Source of the DNA: an uncultured Flavobacterium sp.
GTDB lineage: Bacteria > Bacteroidota > Bacteroidia > Flavobacteriales > Flavobacteriaceae
Reading direction: 5' to 3'
Assembly: GCF_946482535.1 (NCBI RefSeq)
Contig: NZ_CAMLRU010000124.1
Span: forward strand, 1 to 7,802
Length of the DNA stretch: 7,802 nt
Part shown: one piece after another, positions 1 through 7,195 of the stretch
How the letters are laid out: each line of letters begins with the position of its first letter
Position numbering within the stretch: position 1 is the first letter of the stretch
Notes under the pieces: model-generated
The model's database searches: none
What the model was told of the DNA's origin: nothing
What the model saw: only the letters and a program-made list of their open reading frames with translations
Made by a program: the position numbers and the translations under genes

Positions 1-167
1 ATAGAAACACACGGACCAATACGCGCCATGCTTTCATAACCGTTAACAAACTCCGACATGACTTTAAAAATGGCCCAAGAATCATTGGTTCTGATTTCGT
101 TCCAAGTTTTTTGTTTTAATTTATCGTGAATTCTCTCATCGTCATTTTCGTACTGATCAAATGCCAT
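1..167 (-). CDS. LOG family / TIGR00730 Rossmann-fold protein, N-terminal fragment
   Basis: The reading frame starts at the ATG at 165-167 and stays open to the left edge, giving 55 complete codons of the N-terminus. The visible protein begins MAFDQYENDDERIHDKLKQK and continues with TWNEIRTNDSWAIFKVMSEF and GYESMARIGPCVS. This matches the N-terminal extension that I recall in Bacteroidota TIGR00730/LOG proteins, just before the first Rossmann strand (usually SIFGSAR). Characterised LOG proteins are cytosolic nucleotide-binding enzymes that hydrolyse nucleoside 5'-monophosphates to base and ribose phosphate (cytokinin activation in plants and some bacteria); the role in this lineage is not established. 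The diagnostic PGGxGT motif lies outside the window, so the call rests on N-terminal resemblance only. No Shine-Dalgarno sequence is seen; the 28 bases before the start are almost pure A/T. A weak -7-like box (TACTTTAG, minus strand, 261-268) lies upstream of the structured element at 195-258, which would put that element in the leader of this gene; read-through from the NTF2-like gene is equally possible. Confidence 0.72.
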   Translation of the reverse strand, partial: MAFDQYENDDERIHDKLKQKTWNEIRTNDSWAIFKVMSEFVNGYESMARIGPCVS

Positions 168-194
168 ATTTTTTATTTTTTAATTATTTTTTTA

Positions 195-258
195 GGAGCT
201 TTTTCCGGCTGTCCGCGCTACACGGTAGCTCGCTACCATCCGGGCTATAAAAACAGCC
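195..258 (-). repeat. Structured GC-rich intergenic element resembling a dispersed flavobacterial repeat
   Basis: This block stands out as GC-rich in an otherwise A/T-rich 123-base gap. GGTAGC (224-229) and GCTACC (232-237) form a perfect inverted repeat, giving a 5-bp stem with a CTCG loop. GGCTGT (207-212) pairs with ACAGCC (253-258) and can close an outer stem, with CCG (213-215) and CGG (241-243) stacking beneath it. On the minus strand the element begins with ATAGCCCGGAT and ends with GGAAAAAGCTCC. From memory these are the edges of a repeat found many times between genes in Flavobacterium (ATAGCCC-GAT ... GGGAAATAGCTCC); this copy would be a short version. It sits right after the NTF2-like gene, where it could act as a 3' stabiliser or weak terminator, and before the LOG gene. 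Orientation is assigned from the remembered edges. Repeat status is inferred, as only one copy lies in the window. Confidence 0.55.
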
Positions 259-290
259 TGCTAAAGTAACTCTTTTTTTAAAAATGACCT

Positions 291-680
291 TTATTCTACA
301 AAGGTCACTCTGACTATTTTGTTGTTTTTCACTTCGTATATTGCTACTCCGCTAAATTCAATGTCGTTGTATTTAACCAATTCTTCATCAATTACGGTGT
401 TGTTTTTTACAATGCGCTTTACAATCTTACATTCCAGAACTTTCGCATTTTTAAAAAAAGTAGCATAACTTTCTCTCATAGCGGCTTTACCATCAGTCTC
501 TAATTTATTGGGGAAAGTGTAGATTTTTACATCATCTGAGTAAAAACTTAAAAAGGCTTCTAAGTCAATACTATTGTAGGCTTCCACTTGTTTTTGAACA
601 ATAGTTTCCGGTTTTTCTTCTTGTTGTGCCCAAGTGGTCAAACCAAACAGCAACAAAACAATCAACATGCTTCTTTTCAT
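291..680 (-). CDS. Secreted NTF2/SnoaL-like domain protein
   Basis: This encodes 129 residues. Residues 1-18 form a typical signal peptide: basic MKRS, a hydrophobic run LIVLLLFGLT, then TWA before a likely signal peptidase I cut at A18/Q19. No lipobox Cys follows, so a periplasmic location is likely. The mature part looks like one NTF2-fold (SnoaL-like) domain: an N-terminal helix with VEAYNSIDLEAFLSFYSDDV (residues 32-51), then the strand IYTFPNKLETDGKAAMRESY, and alternating strands ending IAIYEV-like/NKIVRVTFVE. The fold serves isomerases, dehydratases, cyclases and binding proteins alike, and I see no active-site pattern that picks one, so function is unknown. The ATG at 678-680 is only 10 bases after the uvrA stop, with no promoter in that gap, so the gene is probably expressed from the uvrA transcript. 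A second Met at residue 5 would shorten the positive N-region of the signal peptide, so the first Met is preferred. Confidence 0.83.
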   Translation of the reverse strand: MKRSMLIVLLLFGLTTWAQQEEKPETIVQKQVEAYNSIDLEAFLSFYSDDVKIYTFPNKLETDGKAAMRESYATFFKNAKVLECKIVKRIVKNNTVIDEELVKYNDIEFSGVAIYEVKNNKIVRVTFVE

Positions 681-690
681 AAATTTATTG

Positions 691-3519
691 TTAAAGTTCT
701 TTTTTTAAGAATTGAGCCGTATAGCTTTTCTTGTTCTTTACAATCTCTTCCGGAGTTCCGGTACAAAGAATTTCACCACCGCCTTTGCCGCCTTCTAAAC
801 CAACATCAATGATATGATCGGCTAATTTGATTACATCCATATTGTGTTCGATGATCAAAATCGTGTTGCCTTTGTCAACTAATTTATTAATCACATCCAT
901 CAACACGCGGATGTCTTCAAAATGCAAACCGGTCGTGGGTTCGTCCATAATGTAAAACGTGTTGCCGGTGTCTTTTTTAGACAATTCGGTCGCCAATTTA
1001 ATGCGTTGTGCTTCTCCGCCAGAAAGCGTGGTGCTTTGTTGTCCCAAAGTGATGTAACCCAAACCAACGTCTTGTATGGTTTTGACTTTGCGGTAAATTT
1101 TCGGAATGTTTTCAAAGAAATCCACGGCTTCATCCACGGTCATATTCAACACATCCGAGATGGATTTGCCTTTGTAACGAATTTCTAAAGTTTCGCGGTT
1201 AAAACGCTTGCCCTGACAAGTTTCACATTCGACATAAACATCCGGTAAGAAACTCATTTCGATGGTGCGAACACCCGAACCTTCACAGGTTTCACATCTT
1301 CCGCCCGAAACATTAAAACTGAAACGACCGGCTTTGTACCCGCGAATCATGGCTTCCGGCGTTTGCGTGTACAAACTTCTAATCTCCGAAAACACATCGG
1401 TATAAGTCGCAGGGTTTGAGCGTGGCGTTCTGCCTATCGGACTTTGATCAATATCAATCACTTTGTCGATATGCTCTAAACCTTCGATTTTTTTATAAGG
1501 TTGCGGTTTTTTGACTCCGTTGAAATAATAGGCATTCAAAATAGGGTAGAGTGTTTCGTTAATCAAAGTCGATTTCCCGCTGCCTGAAACTCCGGTCACA
1601 CAAATGAGTTTTCCTAATGGCAATTCGATGGAAACATTCTTTAAATTATTTCCGGTGGCGCCGGTTAGTTTTAGGAATTTCCCGTTGCCTTCACGGCGTT
1701 TTTTCGGGACTTCAATTTTCATTTTACCATTGAGAAATTGTGCCGTTATGGTGTGTTCGTTGAGCAATTCTTTGGGTGTGCCTTTGCTGATGATTTGCCC
1801 ACCGAATTTTCCGGCTTTCGGACCAATATCAATCACATAATCAGCGCGTTCTATCATGTCTTTGTCGTGTTCAACTACTAAAACCGAATTGCCGATGTCT
1901 CTCAATTGTTCCAATGAATGAATGAGTTTTTCGTTGTCTCTTTGGTGCAAACCGATACTCGGTTCGTCCAAAATGTACAAAACGCCAACCAATTGCGAAC
2001 CGATTTGCGTGGCCAAACGAATGCGCTGTGCTTCACCGCCGGATAGCGATTTGGAACTGCGATTCATTGACAAATAATTTAAGCCGACATTGACTAAAAA
2101 GCGCAAACGGTCTTTGATTTCTTTGACAATTTCGGAAGCGATTATGGTTTGTTTATCGGATAAATGTTGGTCTAATTCCTCAAACCAAGCCGATAAATCC
2201 GAAATGTCCATAGTCGATAAATCGAAGATATTTTTTTCGTGTATTTTGAAATACATCGCTTCTTTTTTCAAACGCGAACCTTTACATTCCGGACAGTCAA
2301 TTTCGTCCATGAATTCTTTAGCCCAGCGTTTTATTGAGGTGGAATTGCTTTCGTCATATTGGTTTTTGATGAAATGCGAAATGCCTTCGAATTCTATTTT
2401 GTATTCTTTGGTAATCCCCAAAGTTTTAGATTCCACCGAGAATTTTTCTTTGCCGCCGTGCAAGATAATCTGCATCGCTTCCTCGGGAATATTTTCGATA
2501 GCATCTGTCAGGCTAAAGCCGAATTTCTCTCCGATAATCTCTAATTGTTTAAAAATCCAAGACGATTTGTATTCGCCTAACGGAGCAAAACCACCGTTTT
2601 TGATTGACAATTTTGGGTTCGGAATAATCTTTTTTAAATTGATTTCGTGTATCGTTCCCAAACCTTTGCATTCTTCGCAAGCGCCTTTGGGTGAATTGAA
2701 CGAAAACAAATTCGGCTCCGGATTCTGATAAGAAATCCCCGAAGTCGGACACATTAAATTCCGACTGAAATAACGCACTTCATTGGTGTCTTGGTCCAAA
2801 ATCATCAACACATTTTCGCCGTGATACATCGCGGTTTTGATGCTTTCGGCTAAGCGTTTTTCATTTTCTTCGGTGTTCTCAATCACCATTCGGTCAATGA
2901 CAATTTCGATATCGTGGGTTTTGTATCGGTCCAATTTCATGCCCGGCAACAAATCTTGTACTTCGCCATTTACACGAACTTTAAGAAAACCTTGTTTGGT
3001 AATTTGTTGGAACAATTCGGCATAATGCCCTTTTCTGGCGCGGATTATCGGGGCCAAAATATTGATGCGTTTACCGGTGAAGTTCTGTATAATCAAATCC
3101 TTGATTTGTTCATCAGAATAAGAAACCATTTTTTCGCCGGTGACATAACTGTAGGCTTCTCCGCCACGAGCAAACAACAAACGAAGAAAATCGTAAATTT
3201 CGGTAATGGTTCCCACGGTAGAACGCGGACTTTTGCTGGTTGTTTTTTGTTCAATGGCAATTACCGGAGAAAGCCCATCGATTTTATCTACATCCGGACG
3301 TTCCAATCCACCCAAAAATTGACGCGCATAAGCTGAAAACGTTTCGATATAGCGGCGTTGTCCTTCGGCATAAATCGTATCAAAAGCCAACGAAGATTTA
3401 CCCGAACCCGAAAGACCGGTGATGACCACCAGTTTTTCTCGCGGAATGTTGATGTCGATATTCTTAAGATTGTGTACTCGAGCACCGAGTACTTCAATTG
3501 TATTTTCTGTTTCAAGCAT
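691..3519 (-). CDS. uvrA: Excinuclease ABC subunit A (UvrA)
   Basis: UvrA is the damage-sensing ATPase of nucleotide excision repair; as a dimer it scans DNA and loads UvrB in the cytoplasm. The 942 residues match the usual size (E. coli 940). Both ABC halves are complete. Half 1 has Walker A GLSGSGKS (35-42), signature LSGGEAQR (492-499) and Walker [13 protein letters not shown] (514-525). Half 2 has Walker A GVSGSGKS (643-650), signature LSGGEAQR (832-839) and Walker [12 protein letters not shown] (856-866). A UvrB-binding/insertion region lies around 115-255. The C-terminal zinc finger is intact (C742, C745, C765, C768), and a further CPEC pair sits at 409-412. The first zinc finger is incomplete: C257 and C281/C284 are present but the second ligand is S260. 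The start ATG (3517-3519) gives the normal N-terminus [14 protein letters not shown], and a TACCTTTG promoter box lies 17 bases upstream. No Shine-Dalgarno sequence is visible. The NTF2-like gene follows after 10 bases. SOS-type control cannot be judged from the sequence. Confidence 0.98.
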   Translation of the reverse strand: MLETENTIEVLGARVHNLKNIDINIPREKLVVITGLSGSGKSSLAFDTIYAEGQRRYIETFSAYARQFLGGLERPDVDKIDGLSPVIAIEQKTTSKSPRSTVGTITEIYDFLRLLFARGGEAYSYVTGEKMVSYSDEQIKDLIIQNFTGKRINILAPIIRARKGHYAELFQQITKQGFLKVRVNGEVQDLLPGMKLDRYKTHDIEIVIDRMVIENTEENEKRLAESIKTAMYHGENVLMILDQDTNEVRYFSRNLMCPTSGISYQNPEPNLFSFNSPKGACEECKGLGTIHEINLKKIIPNPKLSIKNGGFAPLGEYKSSWIFKQLEIIGEKFGFSLTDAIENIPEEAMQIILHGGKEKFSVESKTLGITKEYKIEFEGISHFIKNQYDESNSTSIKRWAKEFMDEIDCPECKGSRLKKEAMYFKIHEKNIFDLSTMDISDLSAWFEELDQHLSDKQTIIASEIVKEIKDRLRFLVNVGLNYLSMNRSSKSLSGGEAQRIRLATQIGSQLVGVLYILDEPSIGLHQRDNEKLIHSLEQLRDIGNSVLVVEHDKDMIERADYVIDIGPKAGKFGGQIISKGTPKELLNEHTITAQFLNGKMKIEVPKKRREGNGKFLKLTGATGNNLKNVSIELPLGKLICVTGVSGSGKSTLINETLYPILNAYYFNGVKKPQPYKKIEGLEHIDKVIDIDQSPIGRTPRSNPATYTDVFSEIRSLYTQTPEAMIRGYKAGRFSFNVSGGRCETCEGSGVRTIEMSFLPDVYVECETCQGKRFNRETLEIRYKGKSISDVLNMTVDEAVDFFENIPKIYRKVKTIQDVGLGYITLGQQSTTLSGGEAQRIKLATELSKKDTGNTFYIMDEPTTGLHFEDIRVLMDVINKLVDKGNTILIIEHNMDVIKLADHIIDVGLEGGKGGGEILCTGTPEEIVKNKKSYTAQFLKKEL

Positions 3520-3536
3520 AGCAATTGGGCAAAACG

Positions 3537-3544
3537 CAAAGGTA
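3537..3544 (-). promoter_or_regulatory. Probable uvrA promoter, -7 box TACCTTTG
   Basis: On the minus strand the sequence TACCTTTG matches the Bacteroidota -7 consensus TAnnTTTG at every fixed base. It lies in the 69-base gap between the TPR gene and uvrA, 17 bases before the uvrA ATG, which would give a very short leader. The -33 element is poor: a TTG (3557-3559) is only 12 bases away, and at a normal 20-base spacing only TTT (3565-3567) is found. No transcription data are available. Confidence 0.55.
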
Positions 3545-3588
3545 GTGTTTTGGTAGCAATTTTTAAACCCCGAAATAGGAAGATATTG

Positions 3589-4563
3589 TTAATTTGGGCT
3601 GATTCCGTTTTTCTCCAAAATTTGATTAAATACAACTTCTTTACCCTCTTTTTTCATAGCGCTATGGATGTATTGAATTAATTTTTCGGCATCACTTCGA
3701 TAGGGTGATTTTTGCTCAACATAAATTTTGTAAGCTTTACATAAATTATCCAAAGCCTTTTCATTATCAACCACATGTACAGCATAAATATTGCCTATTC
3801 CGTAATATACTTCTGGGTTATTAGGATCAACTTTTGCCAAACGTTCATAAGCTTTCAATGCTTTTTTGAATTCTTTTTTGTAAACATAGGTGATTCCTAA
3901 GTTTTGCAGAGGCATTAATCCGTTTGGGTCAATTTTTAGGGATTTTTCATAAGCTTCAATAGCTTCGTCAAAACGGTTTAATCTTCGATAGCAAATCCCC
4001 ATATTATCATAGGCAAAGGCAAATTCTGCGTCAAAAACCAAGGCTTTTTTGTAGTAATCAATGGCTTTTTCAAATTCACCTTTCTTACTGACCTCTAATC
4101 CTAAACTATAATATTTTAAAGCTTCGGCATCATTAGAAATCGATTTTGTACCCAACTTGTCAGTAGAAGAAATTTTATTCTTTGTGGCCGGACAGTTTTC
4201 CATCAAATAGGTTTCAATCTCGTAGTAATATTTTTTGTATTCTTTTGAATCCGGATTGACATTGATTTCCAAATTTATTTGCGGTTGTTTTCCCTCTGCG
4301 GTTAAGTTCTTAATTTCGGATAGTTTCATTCCTAATTGATAGGCACTGCATTGTTTGTCTATGCAAGTATGGATTTCGCTTGAAATTTCTTTTTTTGATT
4401 TATTGTAGACGGAAATGGAGTCGATACATTGACAGGCATTATCGGCAATTTCTTTTAAAAAAGCCTTAGCATCAAATTCGATTTTATTTAGGGTGTCATT
4501 TTCCTGTGCAAAAGTATTGGCGCTCAAAAGGAAAAAAAGAAAAGCGAAAAGAAGTTTTTTCAT
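3589..4563 (-). CDS. Secreted tetratricopeptide repeat protein with Cys-rich N-terminal region
   Basis: The 324-residue product has a signal peptide (MKKLLFAFLFFLLSANTFA, cut likely at A19/Q20; no lipobox). Residues 35-125 form a region with Cys at 44, 46, 67, 72 and 124, in the pattern CQCID-x19-CIDKQC, which could make two or more disulfides after export. Four TPR units follow: about 146-179 (SLGLEVSKKGEFEKAIDYYK), 180-213 (YDNMGICYRRLNRFDEAIEA), 214-247 (NLGITYVYKKEFKKALKAYE) and a looser one at 248-281 (YGIGNIYAVHVVDNEKALDN). TPR stacks bind partner proteins, so a scaffold or envelope-assembly role is plausible, but no catalytic motif is present and I do not recognise a named gene. The protein stops soon after the repeats, with no sorting domain. 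The start ATG (4561-4563) follows a TAAGTTTG promoter box in the 48-base gap after the CLC gene, suggesting its own transcription. uvrA follows 69 bases later with its own box. Confidence 0.87.
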   Translation of the reverse strand: MKKLLFAFLFFLLSANTFAQENDTLNKIEFDAKAFLKEIADNACQCIDSISVYNKSKKEISSEIHTCIDKQCSAYQLGMKLSEIKNLTAEGKQPQINLEINVNPDSKEYKKYYYEIETYLMENCPATKNKISSTDKLGTKSISNDAEALKYYSLGLEVSKKGEFEKAIDYYKKALVFDAEFAFAYDNMGICYRRLNRFDEAIEAYEKSLKIDPNGLMPLQNLGITYVYKKEFKKALKAYERLAKVDPNNPEVYYGIGNIYAVHVVDNEKALDNLCKAYKIYVEQKSPYRSDAEKLIQYIHSAMKKEGKEVVFNQILEKNGISPN

Positions 4564-4583
4564 GACAAGTTGTTTAGCTCTTT

Positions 4584-4591
4584 CAAACTTA
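4584..4591 (-). promoter_or_regulatory. Probable promoter of the TPR gene, -7 box TAAGTTTG
   Basis: TAAGTTTG on the minus strand matches TAnnTTTG fully and lies 20 bases before the TPR start codon, in the 48-base gap after the CLC stop. There is no TTG at a normal distance: the nearest upstream one overlaps the end of the CLC gene 25 bases away, and the region between is T-rich. The box is good but the -33 part is not convincing. Confidence 0.5.
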
Positions 4592-4611
4592 ATAAAAAAA
4601 ATCTTAAAAAA

Positions 4612-6429
4612 TTACTCAATCACCATTTCTTTCAAACGGTGGCGATAACTCTCGAGCACATCTATTTTGGAGAGAAATCCAAAGTATTTCCCTTTAAAGA
4701 TGACCGGTAAAATGGTGGCTTTGGAAGTTTCAAACAGCTTCATGATTTTTTCGGGTTTGTCTTCAAATAGGATCAATTCTTTGGGTTGGCTCATGATTTC
4801 CGACATGGTCATGAATTTTACATGATTCGGATTAAAAATAAAAGCCTTGACTTCTTCAAAATCCACCAAGCCAATTAATGATTTGTCTTCATCCACAATC
4901 GGAATTATTTTTTGGTCACTGGTTGAGAAAATATCCACTACTTTCCCGGGCGAATCTTGCAGACTTAAGGTTTTATAATTTTGTTGTACCAAATTGTAAA
5001 AGTTAATGCTTTGCAAGATGTTTTTGTCTTTGTCGCTGGTGAAAACTTCGCCTTTATCGGCCAAGCCTTTGACATCCATCGAATGTTTCTCAAACTGCTT
5101 GGAAAAAGCAAAACTTACCGACGATACAATCATCAACGGCACCATCAAATCATAACCGCCTGTGATTTCAACGATAAGGAAAATGGCAGTCAGCGGTGCA
5201 TGAAACAAACCGCTCAGGATTCCGGCCATGCCTACGATGGTGAAATTGGCTATAGGTAAATGGTGCGTAAAGTTGAGCAGATTAATCGATTTGGCCACAA
5301 AATAACCCAAATAGGAACCCACAAAAAGCGAAGGGGCAAAGTTACCACCATTACCGCCACTCCCTAAGGTTAAACCGGTGGCAAACGCTTTTAACAACAT
5401 GGTAACGCCAACAAATGCCAACAAAACCCATTCGCTTTTAAAACGCTCGAGCATGGTATTGTCTAACAAAATACTAGGATTGGAAGAAGTCAGCGTTTTG
5501 ATACTTTCATAACCTTCTCCAAAAAGTGTCGGGAAAAAGAAGATCAGAACCGCCAAAAGAAATGCTCCGAATAAAGCTCTTCTATAGCCTTTGTTTTTAA
5601 AACTGCCAAAGAACTTCTCCACTTTCTGAAAATTTCGAGCGTGGTAAATGGAAGTCAAACCTGCTAAAATCCCCAATAAAATATAATAAGGTGTGTTGTG
5701 GTAATCAAATCGCAACGTTTGTTGGAAGTTTAAAATCACATCGTCACTCAAAGTGATGGTTGAAATCAATGCACCGGTAGCGGCCGAAATGATAATCGGG
5801 ATAAAAGCTGCAATGGAAATATCTGTCAAAACGACTTCGATAGCGAACAAAACGCCGGCAATGGGAGCGTTGAAGGCAGCACCAATTCCGGCAGCGACAC
5901 CACAAGCTAAGAGTAAGATTCGGTCTTTTTGTGACAAATGGTATTTCTGCGCGAAGTTGGAACCAAATGCGGCACCGGTAATTACAATCGGGCTTTCCAA
6001 TCCGGCCGAACCACCGAGTCCAACCGTTAAGGAACTGGTTACGATTTGAGCATACATTTGCTTTTTAGGCATGATACCGCCTTTTTTGGCTACGGCATAG
6101 AGTACTTTAGAGCTGCCTTTTTCTATGTGATTGTTCAGAAAATTGCGAATCACAAATACGGTCAGCAAGATTCCGGCTATTGGCAATAAACTATTAATAT
6201 AAGGTAATTTCAAAAAGCCGTTGACTTCATTGGCCAAAAGAAAAATATTGTGTGCAAAACTTTTCAGCAAGATTACAGCAAACGAACAAGTAATTGCTAC
6301 TGCTACACAAGCGAAATAGATGAAGTTTCTCTCGCTGAGTTTATCTTTCAAAAGGAAAACCAAGTTTTCGACTCTTCTGAAAATACTTCTGAATACAATT
6401 TTAAAAAAGGAAGCTTTGTTCGACGGCAT
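4612..6429 (-). CDS. CLC-family chloride channel/transporter with C-terminal CBS pair
   Basis: CLC proteins are homodimeric inner-membrane anion channels or Cl-/H+ exchangers. This one has 605 residues: a membrane domain at about 35-445 with many hydrophobic helices, then a cytosolic pair of CBS domains (about 485-532 and 542-602), which usually bind adenine nucleotides. Ion-path motifs are recognisable: GSS (105-107) in the place of GSGIP, GLESP (143-147) in the place of GREGP with gating Glu at E145, and GNFAP (362-366) matching GxFAP. FNAPIAGVLFAIEVV (186-200) matches the helix that in E. coli ClC-ec1 carries E202 and E203; here the pair reads E198-V199, so the internal proton Glu is Val, as in animal CLC channels. 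The position of ClC-ec1 Tyr445 falls in KHSMDVKGL (448-456) and seems to be D452. These features make channel-like or altered transport plausible, but assignment is inference. The ATG (6427-6429) is preceded by a TTG-N19-TATCTTAG promoter. The acpH gene ends 77 bases upstream on the same strand. Confidence 0.95.
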   Translation of the reverse strand: MPSNKASFFKIVFRSIFRRVENLVFLLKDKLSERNFIYFACVAVAITCSFAVILLKSFAHNIFLLANEVNGFLKLPYINSLLPIAGILLTVFVIRNFLNNHIEKGSSKVLYAVAKKGGIMPKKQMYAQIVTSSLTVGLGGSAGLESPIVITGAAFGSNFAQKYHLSQKDRILLLACGVAAGIGAAFNAPIAGVLFAIEVVLTDISIAAFIPIIISAATGALISTITLSDDVILNFQQTLRFDYHNTPYYILLGILAGLTSIYHARNFQKVEKFFGSFKNKGYRRALFGAFLLAVLIFFFPTLFGEGYESIKTLTSSNPSILLDNTMLERFKSEWVLLAFVGVTMLLKAFATGLTLGSGGNGGNFAPSLFVGSYLGYFVAKSINLLNFTHHLPIANFTIVGMAGILSGLFHAPLTAIFLIVEITGGYDLMVPLMIVSSVSFAFSKQFEKHSMDVKGLADKGEVFTSDKDKNILQSINFYNLVQQNYKTLSLQDSPGKVVDIFSTSDQKIIPIVDEDKSLIGLVDFEEVKAFIFNPNHVKFMTMSEIMSQPKELILFEDKPEKIMKLFETSKATILPVIFKGKYFGFLSKIDVLESYRHRLKEMVIE

Positions 6430-6449
6430 TTATTCAAACATTAGAATCG

Positions 6450-6479
6450 CTAAGATACGATTTCAAAATTCAATTTCAA
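6450..6479 (-). promoter_or_regulatory. Probable promoter of the CLC gene
   Basis: On the minus strand a TTG (6477-6479) and TATCTTAG (6450-6457) are separated by 19 bases, matching the Bacteroidota layout TTG-N(17-23)-TAnnTTTG with one mismatch in the -7 box. The predicted start of RNA is about 15 bases before the CLC ATG. The flanking DNA is rich in ATTG repeats, so the exact TTG chosen is uncertain. Confidence 0.5.
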
Positions 6480-6506
6480 TAACAATTGCAAAAATCAATT
6501 TTCAAT

Positions 6507-7091
6507 TTACAGTTGGGCCAACTTTTCAAGGCAATGTTGTCTTAATTCCTCAAAAAACAAGGTGAATTCGTTTTCAAACTCGGTGTAGAATTGTTTTAAT
6601 TCCACTATAGACTCGTCCATAGCCACGCGATGTTTGGTGCGGTAATCCATTTGAAACATAATCATTTCCAAGCCTTCAATTGTAGCATAACTCACCAACC
6701 AATTTCGGCCAATCATATAAGGCATCATGCCTTTGGCTCTTTCGGTAAGGATGTCGTAATTGTCTTTAAGTAATTGATAAAAGCTCTCGGCATAGTCCTC
6801 TAGTTTAGCTTCTGAATATTTACTCCAGTTTTTGGCTAAAAAATGATCGTAGAAAATATCCATAATCACACCGGAATAATGCCCATATTTCTCGTGTAAT
6901 CGGTGTTTGCTTTGTCGGTAAATCGGATGCATGTCGGTAAAACTGTCAATCGAACGATGCAGTAAAATACCCTTTCGGATTTCGGTTGGATAATCTTCGT
7001 AATGATGCCCGCGAATGCTGTCCGCCATAAAATTCCCGATTTTAAGTAAATCGTTGTCGCCGGAAAGATAGATGTGGGCTAGGAAGTTCAT
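6507..7091 (-). CDS. acpH: Acyl carrier protein phosphodiesterase (AcpH-like)
   Basis: AcpH removes the 4'-phosphopantetheine arm from holo-acyl carrier protein, giving apo-ACP, in the cytosol. The 194 residues match the E. coli enzyme (193) in length and in motif order: MNFLAH at the very start, GNFMAD (19-24) matching GNLLAD, GILLHRSIDSFTD (41-53) matching GIHMHRRIDVLTD, and MDIFYDHFLAKNWS (77-90) matching LDVMWDHFLSRHWS. The conserved His/Asp residues H6, D24, H45, D49, D53, D78, D82 and H83 fit the metal-dependent HD-like active site proposed for the family. No signal peptide or membrane segment is present. The MNFLAH match fixes the start at 7089-7091. Upstream lie an octamer array and a candidate promoter at 7153-7185, giving a leader of about 55 bases. 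The stop is 77 bases before the CLC start. Family is clear; physiological activity of Bacteroidota members is inferred from E. coli. Confidence 0.92.
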   Translation of the reverse strand: MNFLAHIYLSGDNDLLKIGNFMADSIRGHHYEDYPTEIRKGILLHRSIDSFTDMHPIYRQSKHRLHEKYGHYSGVIMDIFYDHFLAKNWSKYSEAKLEDYAESFYQLLKDNYDILTERAKGMMPYMIGRNWLVSYATIEGLEMIMFQMDYRTKHRVAMDESIVELKQFYTEFENEFTLFFEELRQHCLEKLAQL

Positions 7092-7098
7092 TTGTTTT

Positions 7099-7130
7099 AG
7101 GTTCTGAGGTACTAAGGTTCTGAGGTTCTA
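7099..7130 (-). repeat. Octamer array 1 (four tandem 8-base units)
   Basis: Read on the plus strand, four units follow each other without gaps: AGGTTCTG, AGGTACTA, AGGTTCTG, AGGTTCTA, then AG. The consensus is AGGTWCTR. The array begins 7 bases upstream of the acpH start and probably lies in its untranslated leader. It is the inverted counterpart of the array at 7196-7227: AGGTACTAAGG (7107-7117) is the exact reverse complement of CCTTAGTACCT (7212-7222). From memory, similar 8-base-period strings of this type occur between genes in Flavobacterium genomes; their role is unknown to me. Confidence 0.8.
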
Positions 7131-7152
7131 AGAATTACTCTGTGTTGTTCTG

Positions 7153-7185
7153 TAAATATAGAAAAAGTTTATCTTTTTAGCACAA
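7153..7185 (-). promoter_or_regulatory. Candidate acpH promoter
   Basis: On the minus strand TTG (7183-7185) is followed after 22 bases by TATATTTA (7153-7160), which matches TAnnTTTG except for the last base. The spacing is at the long end of the usual range. The implied RNA start near 7147 gives a leader of roughly 55 bases that contains octamer array 1. Confidence 0.4.
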
Positions 7186-7195
7186 GCATCTGAAA

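Noticed and set aside
195..258. Structured element as a tRNA, riboswitch or intrinsic terminator
   Set aside because: There is no T-arm GTTCRA or anticodon arm, no known riboswitch core, and no U-run directly after the central hairpin on the minus strand; the strongest hairpin is only 5-6 bp.
2090..2728. Long plus-strand reading frame (212 codons) opposite uvrA
   Set aside because: It is a complete shadow of the uvrA coding sequence, shows no family motif, and has no promoter box or leader of its own.
2914..3336. Plus-strand reading frame of 140 codons opposite the uvrA N-terminus
   Set aside because: It lies wholly within uvrA, its translation resembles no protein family, and the opposite strand is an intact, highly conserved gene.
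3288..3635. Minus-strand frame spanning the uvrA start and the gap before it
   Set aside because: It overlaps the N-terminus of uvrA in another frame, runs into the TPR gene, and has no recognisable domain.
5753..6049. Plus-strand frame of 98 codons opposite the CLC pore region
   Set aside because: Ala/Ile/Pro-rich composition mirrors the Gly/Ala/hydrophobic codons of the CLC helices; no independent signals.
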